Part shown: in pieces, positions 21,201 to 35,200 of the stretch
Position numbering within the stretch: position 1 is the first letter of the stretch
How the letters are laid out: the number at the start of each line of letters is the position of its first letter
Origin: Papio anubis
Lineage: Eukaryota > Chordata > Mammalia > Primates > Cercopithecidae
Length of the DNA: 64,000 bases
Assembly: GCF_008728515.1 (NCBI RefSeq)
Contig: NC_044995.1
Span: 9,869,104 to 9,933,103, forward strand
Reading direction: 5' to 3'
Notes under the pieces: generated by a model
Seen by the model: the letters and a program-made list of their open reading frames with translations, nothing else
The model's database searches: none
What the model was told of the DNA's origin: nothing
Position numbers and translations under genes: made by a program

Positions 21201-22674
21201 TTGATGGGGGAGGCCCTGCACTCCAGTACAAGGAAATGTGTCCAATGTTTCTCAGAATCTGTGACCACATCTCCATCCCAAGCCATCCTTTTCTCCCCTT
21301 CTTTTTTTTTTTTTTTTTTTTTGAGACAGAGTCTCGCTCACGCCTGTAGCTGGAGTGCAGTGGTCAGATCTCAGCTCACTGCAAGCTCCACCTCCCGGTT
21401 CACGCCATTCTTCCGCCTCGGCCTCCTAATAGCTGGGACTACAGGCTCACCACCTCAGCCTCGCTAGTTTTTGTATTTCTTAATAGAGACGGGTTTCAAC
21501 TTGTGTTAGCCAGGATGGTCTCTGATCTCCTGACCTCGTGATCCTCGCCTGCCTTCGGCCTCCCAGTTGATTGTGGCTTGAGCCACTCACCGCCCCTTTT
21601 CCCTTTCTCTCTCTGTGGCCTAACTTTCTGCCTTTACCTTTTCATTTTTCTTTTCTTTTTTTTGAGACGGAGTTCGGCTCTGTTGCCCAGGCTGGAGGCA
21701 GTGGCCGGGATCTCAGCTCACTGCAAGCCCCGGGCCCTGGTTCACGCTTCTATTCTCCTGCCTCAGCCTCCCGAGTAGCTGGAGTACAGGCGCCCCACCG
21801 CCTGGCTAATTTTATTTAGTAGAGACGGGGTTTCAATTATGCTTAGCCAGGATGGTCTCTGATCTCCTGAACTGTGATTCACTTCATCTCGGCCTCCCAA
21901 AGTGTTGGGATTACAGGCTTGAGGCCAATCGCAGACCCGGCCTCATTTTTTTTTCCTTTTTTTTCTTAAATTGAGACAGAGTCACCCAGGCTGGAGGGCA
22001 GTAGGTGTGACTCGGCTCACTGCAACCTCCGGCCTCCCGGGTTCGCTGGCTCTCCCGCCCGAACCCAAGTAGCTGGGATTACAGGTGCCTGCCACCACAC
22101 CCAGCTAATTTTGTATGTTTAGTAGAGACAGGCTCGCCATGTTGGCCAGGCTGGTCTCAAACTCCTGGAAACCCTATGATCCACCTGCCTCAGCCTCCCC
22201 AAAGGCTGGGATTTACAGGCGTGAGCCACCGTGACTGGCCTGCCTTTCATCTTTCATTCCCATCTTTTCATCCTTATCTTCCTTTTGATTAGGCTGCAGA
22301 TTAGCCACTGTGCAGTTCTTGCTCCTGTTCACGCCTTCCTGCTCAGTTCTCCTCCGAGAAGACTGCTCTCACCGGGCCCGGCCTAGTTTTTTAAATTTTT
22401 AGTAGAGCCGGGCTGCGGCTCGCCTGCAATCCCAGCACTTTGGGAGGCCGTGAGGCGGATCAACAGGTCAGGAGATCGAGACCTTCATCCTGGCTAACCC
22501 GGTGAAACCCTGTCTCTACTAAAAATACAAAAACTAGCTCAAGGAGGAAGGGATGCCTGTAGTCCCAGCTACTCGAGGTTGAGGCAGGAGAATTAAGGTG
22601 AACTGGGAGGCAGAGCTTGCAGTGAGCTGAGATCCGCCACTGCACTCCAGCCTGGGCGACAGAGCTAGACTCCG

Positions 22675-22706
<32 letters not shown>

Positions 22707-25700
22707 TTTAGTAGAGACGGGTTTCACCGGTTAGCCAGGATGGTCTCGATCTCCTGACCTCGGGTGGATCCCACTGCCTCGGGCCTCCCAAAGTGCTGGG
22801 ATTACAGGCTTGAGCCATCAAGACCTTAGCTTTTTCTTTTTGAGAGTTCCCGCCTGTCACCTGCAGGCTGGAGTGCAGCTGCCATTGCAAGTCGTCTGTA
22901 CCACGCCATGCCTGCCTCAGCTCCTTCAGGGAGCTGGGACCATAGTGCTTGTCACGCCCGGCTAATTTTTTGTATTTTTAGTAGAGATGGGGTTTCACTG
23001 TGTTAGCCAGGATGGTTTCAATCTCTTGACCTCGTGATCCGACTGCCTTGGCCTCCCAAAGTGCTGGGATTACAGGCGTGAGCTACCGCACCCAGCCCCT
23101 CCTTCTTTCCTTAACTGCTTCACATCCCCCTTTATCTTCCGCATCCACCTCCTCCTTCTCTCCCTCTTCCACCTCCCCTGTAAGTTCCCAGGGTCCCATC
23201 TAATACCATCGTCTGAGCCCCAAGGGAGCGGTTCTTTCAAGACCAAGGGTCTTGGGCTGGTCCCCACCTGCAGTGTACAATGGGTGGGCCTCCCTCCGTG
23301 GTCTGATCCAGCCACTGCCGGAGCATCCTCCAGAAAGCCAGCAAGATGTCTGGGGAGGAGGGAACGCCGTGGTCTGGCCAGGCCTGGTAGTGGAATTGCC
23401 GCACGGATAGCGTCTTCTGTTCCTCCACCTGGAAGGAGGGAGCGCTCACAGGCTCTGGAGATGAATGTAAGGAGGACCCGGCTTCTACCACTAGGAGTGG
23501 GTTCCCTGGGGCACACTGCAGCTCCTCAGAGGAGTGAGTGGAAGGTTGGAGTTGGTGGAGGGTCCTGGAAGCATGGCATATGTCACAGGAGAAGGCTGAT
23601 GGCCAGGACGGGGCTGGACACACGCACCTGGAGGAGCTGCAGTTCCCGTACCGTCCAGTTCTCCATCACTTCCTCACCCACCAGGGTTACCTGCAGGTGT
23701 CCATGGGTGCAGGGCTGCGAGTCCAGAGGCCAGTAATGCTCACACTTCACCTGGGGGAGGAGGAGGGGTCAGAGAACAGAACTCCTCTTCCCCAGATCTG
23801 TGGGGTCTGCTTTAGGCCCCATATGTGAACCAGCAGATGGGCTGGGGGGGAGAGTGGGGAACAGGTCTACACTGAAGACACCCGGGGTCACCCTGGAGGA
23901 ATCCGTGAGGTCTGGGTGTGGGGTCTACATTGGATCAGTGTTCAGGGCAGGGTCCTGCACCCAGTCAGCACCCAGGACTCAGATCTCTCACCCGGCCGGC
24001 CTCCATGCAGTTGGTCAGCATGACCAGGGTGTGGCTCTGCTGTTCCCACACCAGGCGCCAAAAGTCACCCACCGTCTGTGGCAGGGGACCCTGGGTGGCG
24101 ATGAACTCCTGGGGGCTCCGGAGACCCTGGTTGAGGAAGGCAGGCGGGTCAGGGGGGCCTCTAGATGACCCCCCGCCAGCTCTGATCTCTCCAGGCCTTC
24201 TGGGCACCCTTTCAATCCCAACCATGACCTTACGGGCATGAAGCTGGCATTGATGTAGTCAGAGCCTGGCTCCTCGTGGATGGGCTTCAGGGGCACCCGG
24301 GACCAGTCATCTAGGAGAAGAGGCCAGCATTAGCCAGGCAGAGAGACCCAGAGAGGCACAGAGACAAGACCAAGACCCATGGACAGAAGTCATGCTGAGA
24401 TGCCGGCAGACGCTGGGAGCCATGCAGGGATTGGGAGGGGCGGAGGGACCCCAGCTGCAGGGAGCAGGCCAGGAGGACTCTCAAAGGGACCCACAGCCGG
24501 GTACAGTGGCTCACGCCTGTAATCCCAGCACTTTGGGAGGCTGAGGTGGGTGGATCACCTGAGGTCAGGAATTTGAGACAAGCCTGGCCAACGTGGTGAA
24601 ACCCAGTCACTACTAAAAATACAAAAATTAGTCAGGCATGGTGGCGGGCCCTGTAATCCCAGCTACTAGGGAGGCTGAGGTGGGAGGATTGCTTGAACCC
24701 GAGAGGTGGAGGTTGCAGTGAGCTGAGGTGGCACCATTTCGCTCCAGCCTGGGCAACAGAGCAAGACTCTGTCTCAAAGGAAAAAAATGGGGAGGGGGGC
24801 CCAGGCACAGTGGCTTACACCTGCAATCCCAGCACTTTGGGAGGCCGAGGCGGGTGGATCACAAGGTCAGGAGATCGAGGCCATCCTGGATAACACGGTG
24901 AAACCCCATCTCTACTAAAAATAAAAAATGGCGCGGTGGCGGCACCACAGTCCCAGCTACCGGGAGGCTGAGGCAGAGAATGGCTGAACCCTCGAGGCGG
25001 AGGTTGCAGTGCGGAGCTGACATCGTACACCGCACTCCAGCCTGGGCGACAGAGCGAGACTCATCTCAAAAAAAAAAAGAAAAGAAAAGAAGAAAAGAAA
25101 GAAAGAAAAGAAAAAGAAAAAGAAAAAAGTGTGTGTGGGTTCCCACGGTAGGAGGCAGGTCTTGTCTCTCAAAGTGGGTAGGAGAAGGGGACCGGGATGG
25201 GGTACTGAGTAGATCGGGGCTGGGACGAAAGCAGCAGAAGCCCGAGACTCACAGGGCAGTACATTTCTGTAGCGGTTCTTGCCGTTGTTCTCTGGAGCTG
25301 ACGCCACCGTCTGAGACTGGCTGTGGTCCACCAGGGACAGTTGCTGGGGGTGCAGGCAGAGGCGGTACCTGGTGTTGGATTTTCTCTACTTTCCCTCGAG
25401 GGTACCCCCCAAGCTCCCCTTGCCTTCTTCGACATCACCCCTTGTCTATCCCTTGCACCCTGAGATTCTATGGCACCCACCAACACAGAACATATGTGTG
25501 CCACCTGCCCTGTGGGGCATTCAGGAGGATTTAGGGAACCATGGGACTTCCTCAGGCAGGCAAGAAAGCAGGTGTCAGGGGAGAAAGGGCTCACTTGGTG
25601 GGAGCGGAGAGAGTTACTTTAGGACTGACCCGCCATTATTTTAAGATGTCAGTGAGCGGAAAGATAACAAGCCTGGGAATCTCTGCACAATCCAGTGACT

Positions 25701-26253
25701 TATGCGATGCTGCTTTTGCTTAATCCTGAAAGCCATGAGGTCTGGCCAAGGGGTGGGGATTGGGGATTAGGCCACCGGAGGGAGGCTGAGCTCAGCCCTT
25801 CTGTCCCATCCCCACCTGGTACTCGTCTGCAAAACCGCAGTTGCTGTCCTTCTCATTCTTCCTGACGTGATCAGCGAAGTCTTCAGCCAGGATGTCCCCT
25901 GGGAAGCTACGGGTTTTGGGGGAGCAGGGAGAAAAGACCATAACCTCTTTTAATCTTGTGCTTTTGAGGGCTGGGCACGGTGGCTCACATCTGTAATCCC
26001 AGCACTTTGGGAGGTTGAGGCGGGCGGATCACCTGAGGTCAGGAGTTTGAGACCAGCCTGACCAACATGGAGAAACCCCATCTCTACTAAAAATACAAAA
26101 ATTAGCCGGGCGTGGTGGTGTCTGCCTGTAGTCTACTAGCTGCTCAGGAGGCTGAGGCAGGAGAATCACTTGTACCTGGGAGGTGGAGGTTGAGTAAGCC
26201 GAGACTGCACCACCAAACTCCAGCCTGGGCAACAGAGCAAGACTCTGTCCATT

Positions 26254-26284
<31 letters not shown>

Positions 26285-29200
26285 CTCTCTCTATATATAT
26301 CTATCTATATATATAGAGATATATATATATCCTTTCCACTCACTGAAATCTTATAATAATGGTATGTATATATATGTATACATATATATGTGTGTGTGTG
26401 TGTATGTGTATATATATACACATGTGTATTTTATATATATATAGTGCTTTTGGGATCAATGAAAAGGTGTTTTTGATCCAGCAATGCCACTCCTGGGTAT
26501 ATCCCCAAAATAACTGAAAGCAAAGACTCAAAAGCCTATTTGCATGCCCATATTTATAACGTTCAGGATAGCCCAGAGGTGGACGCAACCTAAGCCTCCA
26601 TCTATGGGGGAACGGATAAACCAAACGTGGTCGAGCCATACAATGGACTATGACTCAGCCTCAAAAACAAGGGAGGCTCGGCACGGTGGCTCACGCCTGT
26701 CATTCCAGCACTTTGAGAGGCTGAGCCAGAAGGATTGCTTGAGCCCAGGAGTTTAAGACCAGCCTGGGCAACACAGCAGGACACTGTCTCCACAGAAATT
26801 TACGTATTAAAAAATCAGGCAGGCATGGTGGTGCACAACTGTGGTCCCAGCTACTCACAGGCTGAGATAAGAGGATCACTTGAACCAGGAGGTCAAGGCT
26901 GCAGCGAGCTGTGTTTGCCACACTATACTCCAGCCTAGAGTGAGATCCTGTCTCAATTTTTAAAACTAAAATTAAAACATTAAAAAAAGTTGCTTGACTT
27001 CATGGAACTTCAGCTCTTTCTCACTCTTCCTCTTGTAATATAATTTTTTTTTTTCCTCTGGAGACAGAGTCTCGTTCTGTCGCCCAGGCTGGAGTGCAGT
27101 GGCACGATCTCGGCTCACTGTAACCTCTGCCTCCCAGGTTCAAGCAATTCTCCTGCCTCAGCCTCCCGAGTAGCTGGGACTACAGGTGCCCGCCACACCA
27201 CCTGGCTAATTTTTTGTATTTTAGTACAGATAAGGTTTCACCGTATTTCCCAGGCTGGTCTCAAACTCCTGATCTCAGGCAATCTTCCCACCTCGGCCTC
27301 CCAAAGTGCTAGGATTACAGGCATGAGTCACTGCGCCCAGCTTGCAATAGAATTTTATAAATGCTGTCTCGACGGGCGCGATGCCTCATACCTGTAATCC
27401 CAGCACTTTGGGAGGCTGAGGCAGGTGGATCACGAGGTCAGGAGTTTGAGACCAGCCTGGCCCACATGGTGAAACCCCGTCTCTACTAGAAATACAAAAA
27501 TAATCTGGGCGTGGTGTTGCACACCTGTAGTCCCGATTACTCGGGAGGCTGAGGCAGGAGAATCGCTTGAACCCAGGAGGCAGAGGTTGCAGTGAACCGA
27601 GATCGCACCACTACACTCCAGCCTGGGTGACAGGGCGAGACTTCATCTCAAAAAATAAAAAATAAAATAATAATAATAATAAACCTACTCAGACAGCCCT
27701 ACACTCAAACTTCTCATGCAGACCAGTGTTTCTCCTTCCTGTTATCCCATCACCATGGCCTGGAGTCTGTATCTACCACTCCAGGGACCACCTTTCTCCA
27801 AAATCGTCATGACCTCCCTGTCTGTAATTGCAAAGGCCACGTTTCAGCCCCCACCGGCCTGACTGCTCAGCATTGTGTAGCACCACCGCCTGTGCCTGCT
27901 TGTTTCCTGGATCTGCACTGTTCCTGAACACTGGTCCTGGCTTGGCCCCCACCTACCCAGCTGCTGCTCGTCCATTTCCTGGGCAGGCCCCTCCTCCTCT
28001 GTCCGTCTTAAAAGCTAACTGTTCCCCAGTGTCCAGCCCCAAGCCACTTTTCTCACTGGACACACATTTCTTACAGGGTTTGGCTCATTCTTGTAGTTTC
28101 ACTTTCTTTCTTTTTCTCTCTTTTTTTTTTTGAGACAGAGTCTCATTCTGTCGCCCAGGCTGCAGTGCAATGGTGTGATCTCGGCTCACTGCCACCTCAG
28201 CCTCCGAAGCTCAAGCGATTCTCCTGCCTCCGCCTCCTGAGCAGCTGGGATTACAGGTGCCCACCACCATGCCCGGCTAATTTTTGTATTTTTAGTAGAA
28301 TACAAAAATACAGAGGTCGGACTCCTGACCTCAAGTGATCCTCCTGCCTCAGCCTCCCAAAGTGCTGGGATTACAGGTGTGAGCCACCGCGCCTGGCCTC
28401 TTGTCTGGATTATTACAAATCTCTTCCCTTTGCTTCTTACACCTGTTAGGCTGTGTCACTAATCTATTCAAAATCTTTTCAGAACTCCCATCTCACGATA
28501 AATCCAAAGTCCTAACTTTTATCTACAAGCCTGTGCCTGCTCTGGCCCCACTGATGTCGCTCTGATCTCATTTCCCACCTCCCTCCCTTTCCTCGCTCTG
28601 CTCAGCGGGAGATGCACGATGTTCTCTGAACCTCACGTGTGCTGCTGCCTCGGGCCCTCCACTCGCCCTCCCTGTCCTCGGAACGCCCTTCCCAGATGCA
28701 TGCACTGCTCCTCTCCCACTTGCGTAGGTTTGTACTCAGATGACTTCCTCTTAGTCATCTCGTTAGCAAGGCTTTCCTTGAATATCCTGCCTAAAATATT
28801 CCCGCGGGGTGTGGCGGCTCACGCCTGTAATGCTAACACTTTGGGAGGCCGAAGTGGAAGGATTGCTTGAGGCCAGGAGTTCGAGACCAGCCTGGGCAAC
28901 CTAGTAAGACCGCCCCCTCCCACCCCCATCTCTACAAAAAATTTAAAAATTAGCCAGGCATTGTGGTGCATGCCTGTGGTCCCAGCTACAGGGGAGGCTG
29001 AGGTGGGAGGGCCACTGGAGCCCAGGAGGTCGAGGCTGTGGTGAGCTATGATAGGGCCACTGCACTCCAGCCTGGGCCACAGAGTGAGACCCTCTCTTGA
29101 CAAATTAATAAATAAAATAAAATAAAATAATTCTTCTGATTTTCTCTCTAATTTCTTCTAATTTTCACATTGGAAGAATATCAAAATAGGCCAGGGGCCA

Positions 29201-32200
29201 TGGCTCACACATGTAATCCCAGAACTTTGGGAAGCCAAGGTGGGTGGATCACAAGGTCAGGAGTTTGAGACCAGCCTGGCCAACATAGTGAAACCCCGTC
29301 TGTACTAAAAAACACAAAAATTAGCCAGGTGTGGTGGTGCATGCCTGTGGTCCCAGCTACTCAGGAGGCTGCTTGAACCCGGGAGGCGGAGGTTGCGGTG
29401 AGCCAAGATCGTGCCACTGCACTACAGCCTGTGCAACAGAGCAAGACTCCACCTCAAAAAAAAAAAAAAAAAAAAAGAATATCAAAATATTCCTCTACCC
29501 TTCCTATCCCCTCCTCTTGCTTTGTCTCCGAGTTTATTCTATATATATATGGTACAATCTCGGCTCACTGCAACCTCTGTTCCTGGATTCAAGTGATTCT
29601 CCTGCCCCAGCCTCCTGAGTAGCTGGGATTACAGGTGTGCGCCACCGTGCCTGGCCCCGTCTGAAAGTTTATATCATATTTTTAATGACCTTGTTTATTT
29701 ATTTATTTATTTTTATTTTTTATTTTTTCAGATGGAGTCTCGCTCTGTCGCCCAGGCTGGAGTGCAGTGGCGCGATCTTGGCTCACTGCAAGCTCCGCCT
29801 CCCGGGTTCACGCCATTCTCCTACCTCAGCCTCCCGAGTAGCTGGGACTACAGGCGCCGCCACCTCGCCCGGCTAGTTTTTTGTATTTTTTGGTGGAGAC
29901 GGGGTTTCACCGTGTTAGCCAGGATGGTCTCGATCTCCTGACCTCGTGATCTGCCCGCCTTGGCCTCCCAAAGTGCTGGGATTATAGGCGTGAGCCACCA
30001 TGCCCAGTGATCTTGTTTATTGATATCTCCTGAACCAGGATATAAGCCCCTGGCGGGCAGGAATCTTGGTTTAATTAGCTGTTTGTTTGGCACCTAGAAC
30101 AGTGCCTGATACATGCTGGTGCTCAGCTGATATTTGCTGAATGAATGAATGAATTCTGCTGAATGAATGAATGAAAGTCCAGGAGTTGAGACCAGAACTG
30201 AATTCACTGGCCCAGGCTGCTTGGGGAGTGAGTCGAGATGGAAGGGCTGTGGTCCCTGTCGCAGAAGTCCCAGGGGCATGGGTCCCTTCTGAGACCTTTG
30301 TGGGTAGATGCACTGATCCACCCTCTGGCAGTCTTACTAGGTTGCCCAGGCTGGTCTCGAACTCCTGGCCTCAAGCAATGCTTCCACCTCGGCCTCCCAA
30401 AGTGTTAGCATTACAGGCGTGAGCCGCCACACCCCGCGGGAGTATTTTAGGCAGGATATTCAAGGAAAGCCCTCTGACCTAGCCAGCAAACACCCCTTGA
30501 TTTGACCAGATTCTTTCTGACGCGCCCCCGAGACCTTCTGCTCACCTGAAGACCAGGTCCCTGAGTTCTGGTTTCTGCGGGTTCTTCTTATTCCTGGGAA
30601 AAGGACGTTAGGATGAAAGGCTCAGGGGTGAGGCTGCAACCAGGGATCCTCCTCCTTCTTCTCCAGCCCCCACCCTCCAGGCGGTCAGCCCTGTGCGGAG
30701 TCTCACCTCCTCTTCAGGAAGAAAAACAGCAGACCCACCAGGATGAGAAATAGGAGGATGCCCACGATGGCTCCGGCAATGACCCCTGTGGGGAGGAGGC
30801 GTTGGGAGCTCTTAGAGCGCAGGTCTTATCTGGTCATCTGTCTCCAACCTTGCCCAGCCTTTCCTCTTCCCCAGGAGCCTGGTCCAACTACAGCTGACCC
30901 TTTGAACATCACGGGTGTGAACTGCGTGGGTCCAGTTATACTTACACACTTACCCATGGATTTTCCTCTACCCCTGAGACAGCAAGACCAGCCCCCCTCC
31001 TTCCTCCTCGTCCTCTGCCTACTCAACGCGAAGACCACAGGGATGAAGACCTTTATGATGATCCACTTCATAAATAGTGAATACATTTTTTCTTCCTTAG
31101 GATGTTCTTAAGAACTTTTTTTCTCTAGCTACTTGATTATAAGAATACAGTATATAGTAGAGCCAGGCGGGGTGGTTCAAGCCTGTAATCCCAGCACTTT
31201 GGGAGGCCCAGGCAGGTAGATCACGAGGTCAGGAGATCGAGACCATCCTGGCTAATACGATGAAACCCTGTCTCTACTAAAAATACAAAAAAAATTAGCC
31301 GGGCGTGGTGGCGGGCGCCTGTAGTCCCAGCTACTCGGGAGGCTGAGGCAGGAGAATGGTGTGAACCCGGGAAGCGGGTCTTGCAGTGAGCAGAGATCGC
31401 GCCAGTGCACTCCAGCCTGGGTGACAGAGCGAGACTCCGTCTCAAAAGCAAACAAACAAAAATAATACAATATGTAGTACATATGACAGACAAAATATAT
31501 GTTATGTTATTGGTAAGGCTTCCAATCAAGAGTAGGTAGTAGTAGTTAAATTTTGGGGGAGTCAAATGTTATATGCAGATTTTTTTTCTTTTTCTTTTTT
31601 TGAGACGGAGTCTCGTTCTGTCGCCCAGGCTGGAGTGCAGTGGCGCGATCTCAGCTCACTGCAACCTCTGCCTCCCTGGTTCATGCCATTCTCCTGCCTC
31701 AGCCCCCCGAGTAGCTGGCACTACAGACGCCCGCCACCACACCCGGCTAATTTTTTGTATTTTTAGTACAGATGGGGTTTCACCATGTTAGCCAGGATGG
31801 TCTTGATCTCCTGACCTCATGATCCGCCTGCCTTGGCCTCCCAAAGTGCTGGGATTACAGGCGTGAGCCACTGCGCCCAGGTGTTATATGCAGATTTTCT
31901 ACTGTGTAGGGGACCATTGTTCAAAAGTCAACTGTCCATCATTTTCAGAGGTGACCTGGGTGCTGAAGAATGACTCCTGGCCAGGTGCGATGGCTCACGC
32001 CTGTAATCCCAACGCTTTGGGAGGCTGAGGTGGGTGGATCACTTGAGCCCAGGAGTTTGAGATCAGCCTGGGCAACATAACAAAACCCTGCCTCTACTAA
32101 AAATACAAAAGTTAGCTGGGTATGGTGGTGCACACCTGTCATCCCAGCTACTAAGGAGGCTGAGCATGAGAATCACTTGAACTCGGGAGGTGGAGGTTGC

Positions 32201-35200
32201 AGTGAGCTGAGACTGCACCACTGCACTCCAGCCTGGGAGACACAGCGAGAGTCTTCTCAGAAAAAAAAGACCCCAACAAAACAGCTGGGCATGGTAGTAC
32301 ATGCCTATAGTCCCAGCTACTCGGGGGACTGAGGCAGGAGGATCACTTGAGCCTGGGAGGTGGAGGCTGCAGTGAGCCGTGATCGTATTGCTGCACTCCA
32401 GCCTGGGCAACAGAGTGAAATCATGTCTCAAAAAGTGACTCTCACCTTCCTTAGCTTAGACTTGTGGTTCTCAACAAGAGTGATTTTGTTCCCAAAGAGG
32501 CACTGGGCAATGTCTGGAGACATTTTTGGTTGTCACAGCTGGGAAGTGGGAGTGCTACTGGCATCTAGTTGGTGGGAACCAGACGCGCGGCTCAATATCC
32601 TACAGTGCACAGGATGCCCCCTACCACCCCCAACAAAGAAGGATCTAGCCTGAAACATCTGTAGTGCCGAGGCAGAGGAAACACTTCGCCGGTTGTGAAA
32701 TTGTCCCCAGCATGGACGGCTTCTGTTCTCCCCAGAATTGAGGCTTCATCTTCTCAGAGGTCCTGCTGGCTGCGGAAGGGCTCCCCAGCAGCGGAGCCTA
32801 CCGAGATCTGGTGGTGTCTTTTTTTTTTTTGGTTTGTTTTTTGAGACAGAGTTTTGCCCTGTTGCCCAGGCTGGAGCACAATGGCACGATCCCGGCTCAC
32901 TGCAACCTCCACCTCCTGGTTTCTAGTGATTCTCCTGCCTCAGCCTCCTGAGTAGCTGGGATTACAGGTACACGACACTACGCCCGGCTAATTTTTTGTA
33001 TTTTTAGTACAGACAGGGTTTCTCCATGTTGGTCAGCCTGGTCTCAAACTCCCAACCTCAGGTGATCCGCCCGCCTCAGCCTCCCAAAGTGCTGGGATTA
33101 CAGGCGTGAGCCACCGCACCTGGCTGATCTGTGGTGTGGTGTCTATGGCTGCTCTCAGGCTGATGGCACAGCTCTTCCAAGACCTGTCATTAAATGTCTG
33201 GTCTTAGGGTAGACTCAAGCCTATGGCCCATCTCCATCAGCCTTGAAGGCCGCCAAGCTGCAGCTTCTCAACAATCCTGGGAAGAGCGTGCTTGTTGACA
33301 GGGAACTGCAGAGTCTTACAACCTATAGGGGAGACTTGTTCATGGACGTGGGCTCACAGAATTGGACTAGAGGACCTGTTCTCTCAGGGATCCTTGTTAC
33401 TAAGGCAGAGAACTTTCCAGACAATGGAGTCTGGCAAAGCCCAGTTCAAACAGCATCCATTGATCGCCGCGTCAACCCCCAGTCTCTCTCCAGATTGGAG
33501 ACCCAATCTCATAAGTAACCCCATTCCTAGGGAGTGATCGATGGGGCAGAGTGAGGCTTATGGCCACGGTCTTGGCACATGGCCAGGTCTTTCCAAAGTC
33601 TAAACTCCAAACTTCTTCAAGTATCCCATTGATTAATGCAAGATGATACAACCACATTAGGAAAAAAAAAAAAGGAAGGGGGCAGTTAGACATATAGTTC
33701 CCATGTGATCCCTCAGTACCACTACCGGGTATAGACCCAAGAGAAATACAAACATACGTCCACACAAAACCTGTCCACAAACATTCCTAGTGGCATTACC
33801 CGTAACAGTCAAAAGTGGAAACTACTCAACTGATCCATCAACTGGATCAGGGAATGGATAAAAATGAATGGATGGACCAGGAGCGGTGGCTCACGCCTAT
33901 AATCCCAACACTTTGGGAGGCAGAGGCAGGAGGATTACTTGAGGTCAGGAGTTCGAGACCAGCCTGGCCAACATGGCAAACCTCCATCTCTACTAAAAGT
34001 ATAAAAATTAGCTGGGTGTGGTAGCAGGCACCTATAATCCCAGCTACTCAGGAGGCTGAGGCAGGAGAATCACTTGAACCCGGGAGGTGGAGGTTGCAGT
34101 GAGACGAGATCACACCACTGCATTCCAGCCTGGGCGACAAGAGTGAAACTCTGCCTCAAAAATAAAAAATAAATAAAAAATAAAAAGTTAGCCAAGCATG
34201 GTGGCATATGCCTGTAATCCCAGATACTTGGGTGGCTGAGGCACAAGAATTGCTTGAACCCTGGAGGCAGAGGTTGCAGCGGGCAGAGATTGCACCATTG
34301 CACTCCAGCCTGGGTGACGGAGTGAGTCTCAAAACAAAACAAACACAAAAACAAAACAAATTACGCTCACTGAAAGTGGCCAGTCACAAAGAAACACATA
34401 ATTATGATGGCATTTGTTTTGTTTTGTTTTTGAAACAGGGTCTCGTTCCTTCACCCAGGCTGGAGTGCAGGGGCCCCGATTATAGTTCACTACAGTCTCA
34501 AACTCCTAGGCTCAAGTGATCCTTCTGACTCAGCCTCCCTTGTAGCTAGGACTACAGGCGCACACCACCACGGCTGGCTAATTTTTTAAAATGTAGAGAC
34601 AGGGTCTCACTCTGTTGCCCAGACTGGTCTCGAACTCCTGAGGTCAAGTGATCCTTCCACCTCAGCCTCCCAAAGTGCTGGGATTCCAGACATGAGCCAC
34701 TGTGCCCGTTCTATGATTGCATTTTAATGAAACGCCCTGGAGAGGCAAATCTATAGAGATTGAAAGTGGATGAGAGATTTCCGAGGGCTGGGGGCTGGGG
34801 AATGGGAGAACTAGGGGGTGATGGTTCAGCGGGGTGAGCTTTCTGTTGGGGGTAATGAAAATGTTCTAAAACTGATAGTGATGATGGTTGCACAACGTTG
34901 TGAATATAAGAAGAGTCATTGAATTGTACCTTTAAGTGGTGAGTTGTAGATGGGGGTGGTGGCTCACACCTGTAATCCCAGCACTTTGGGAGCCTGAGGC
35001 GAGTGGATTACCTGAAGTCAGGAGTTCGAGACCAGCCTGGCCAACATGGTGAAACTCCATCTCTACTAAAAATCCAAAAATTAGCTGGGCATGGTGGCAC
35101 GTGCCTGTAATCCCAGCTACTCAGGAGGCTGAGGCAGGAGAATCGCTTGAACCCGGGAGGCAGAGGTTGCCGTGAGCCAAGATCATGCCACTGCATTCCA

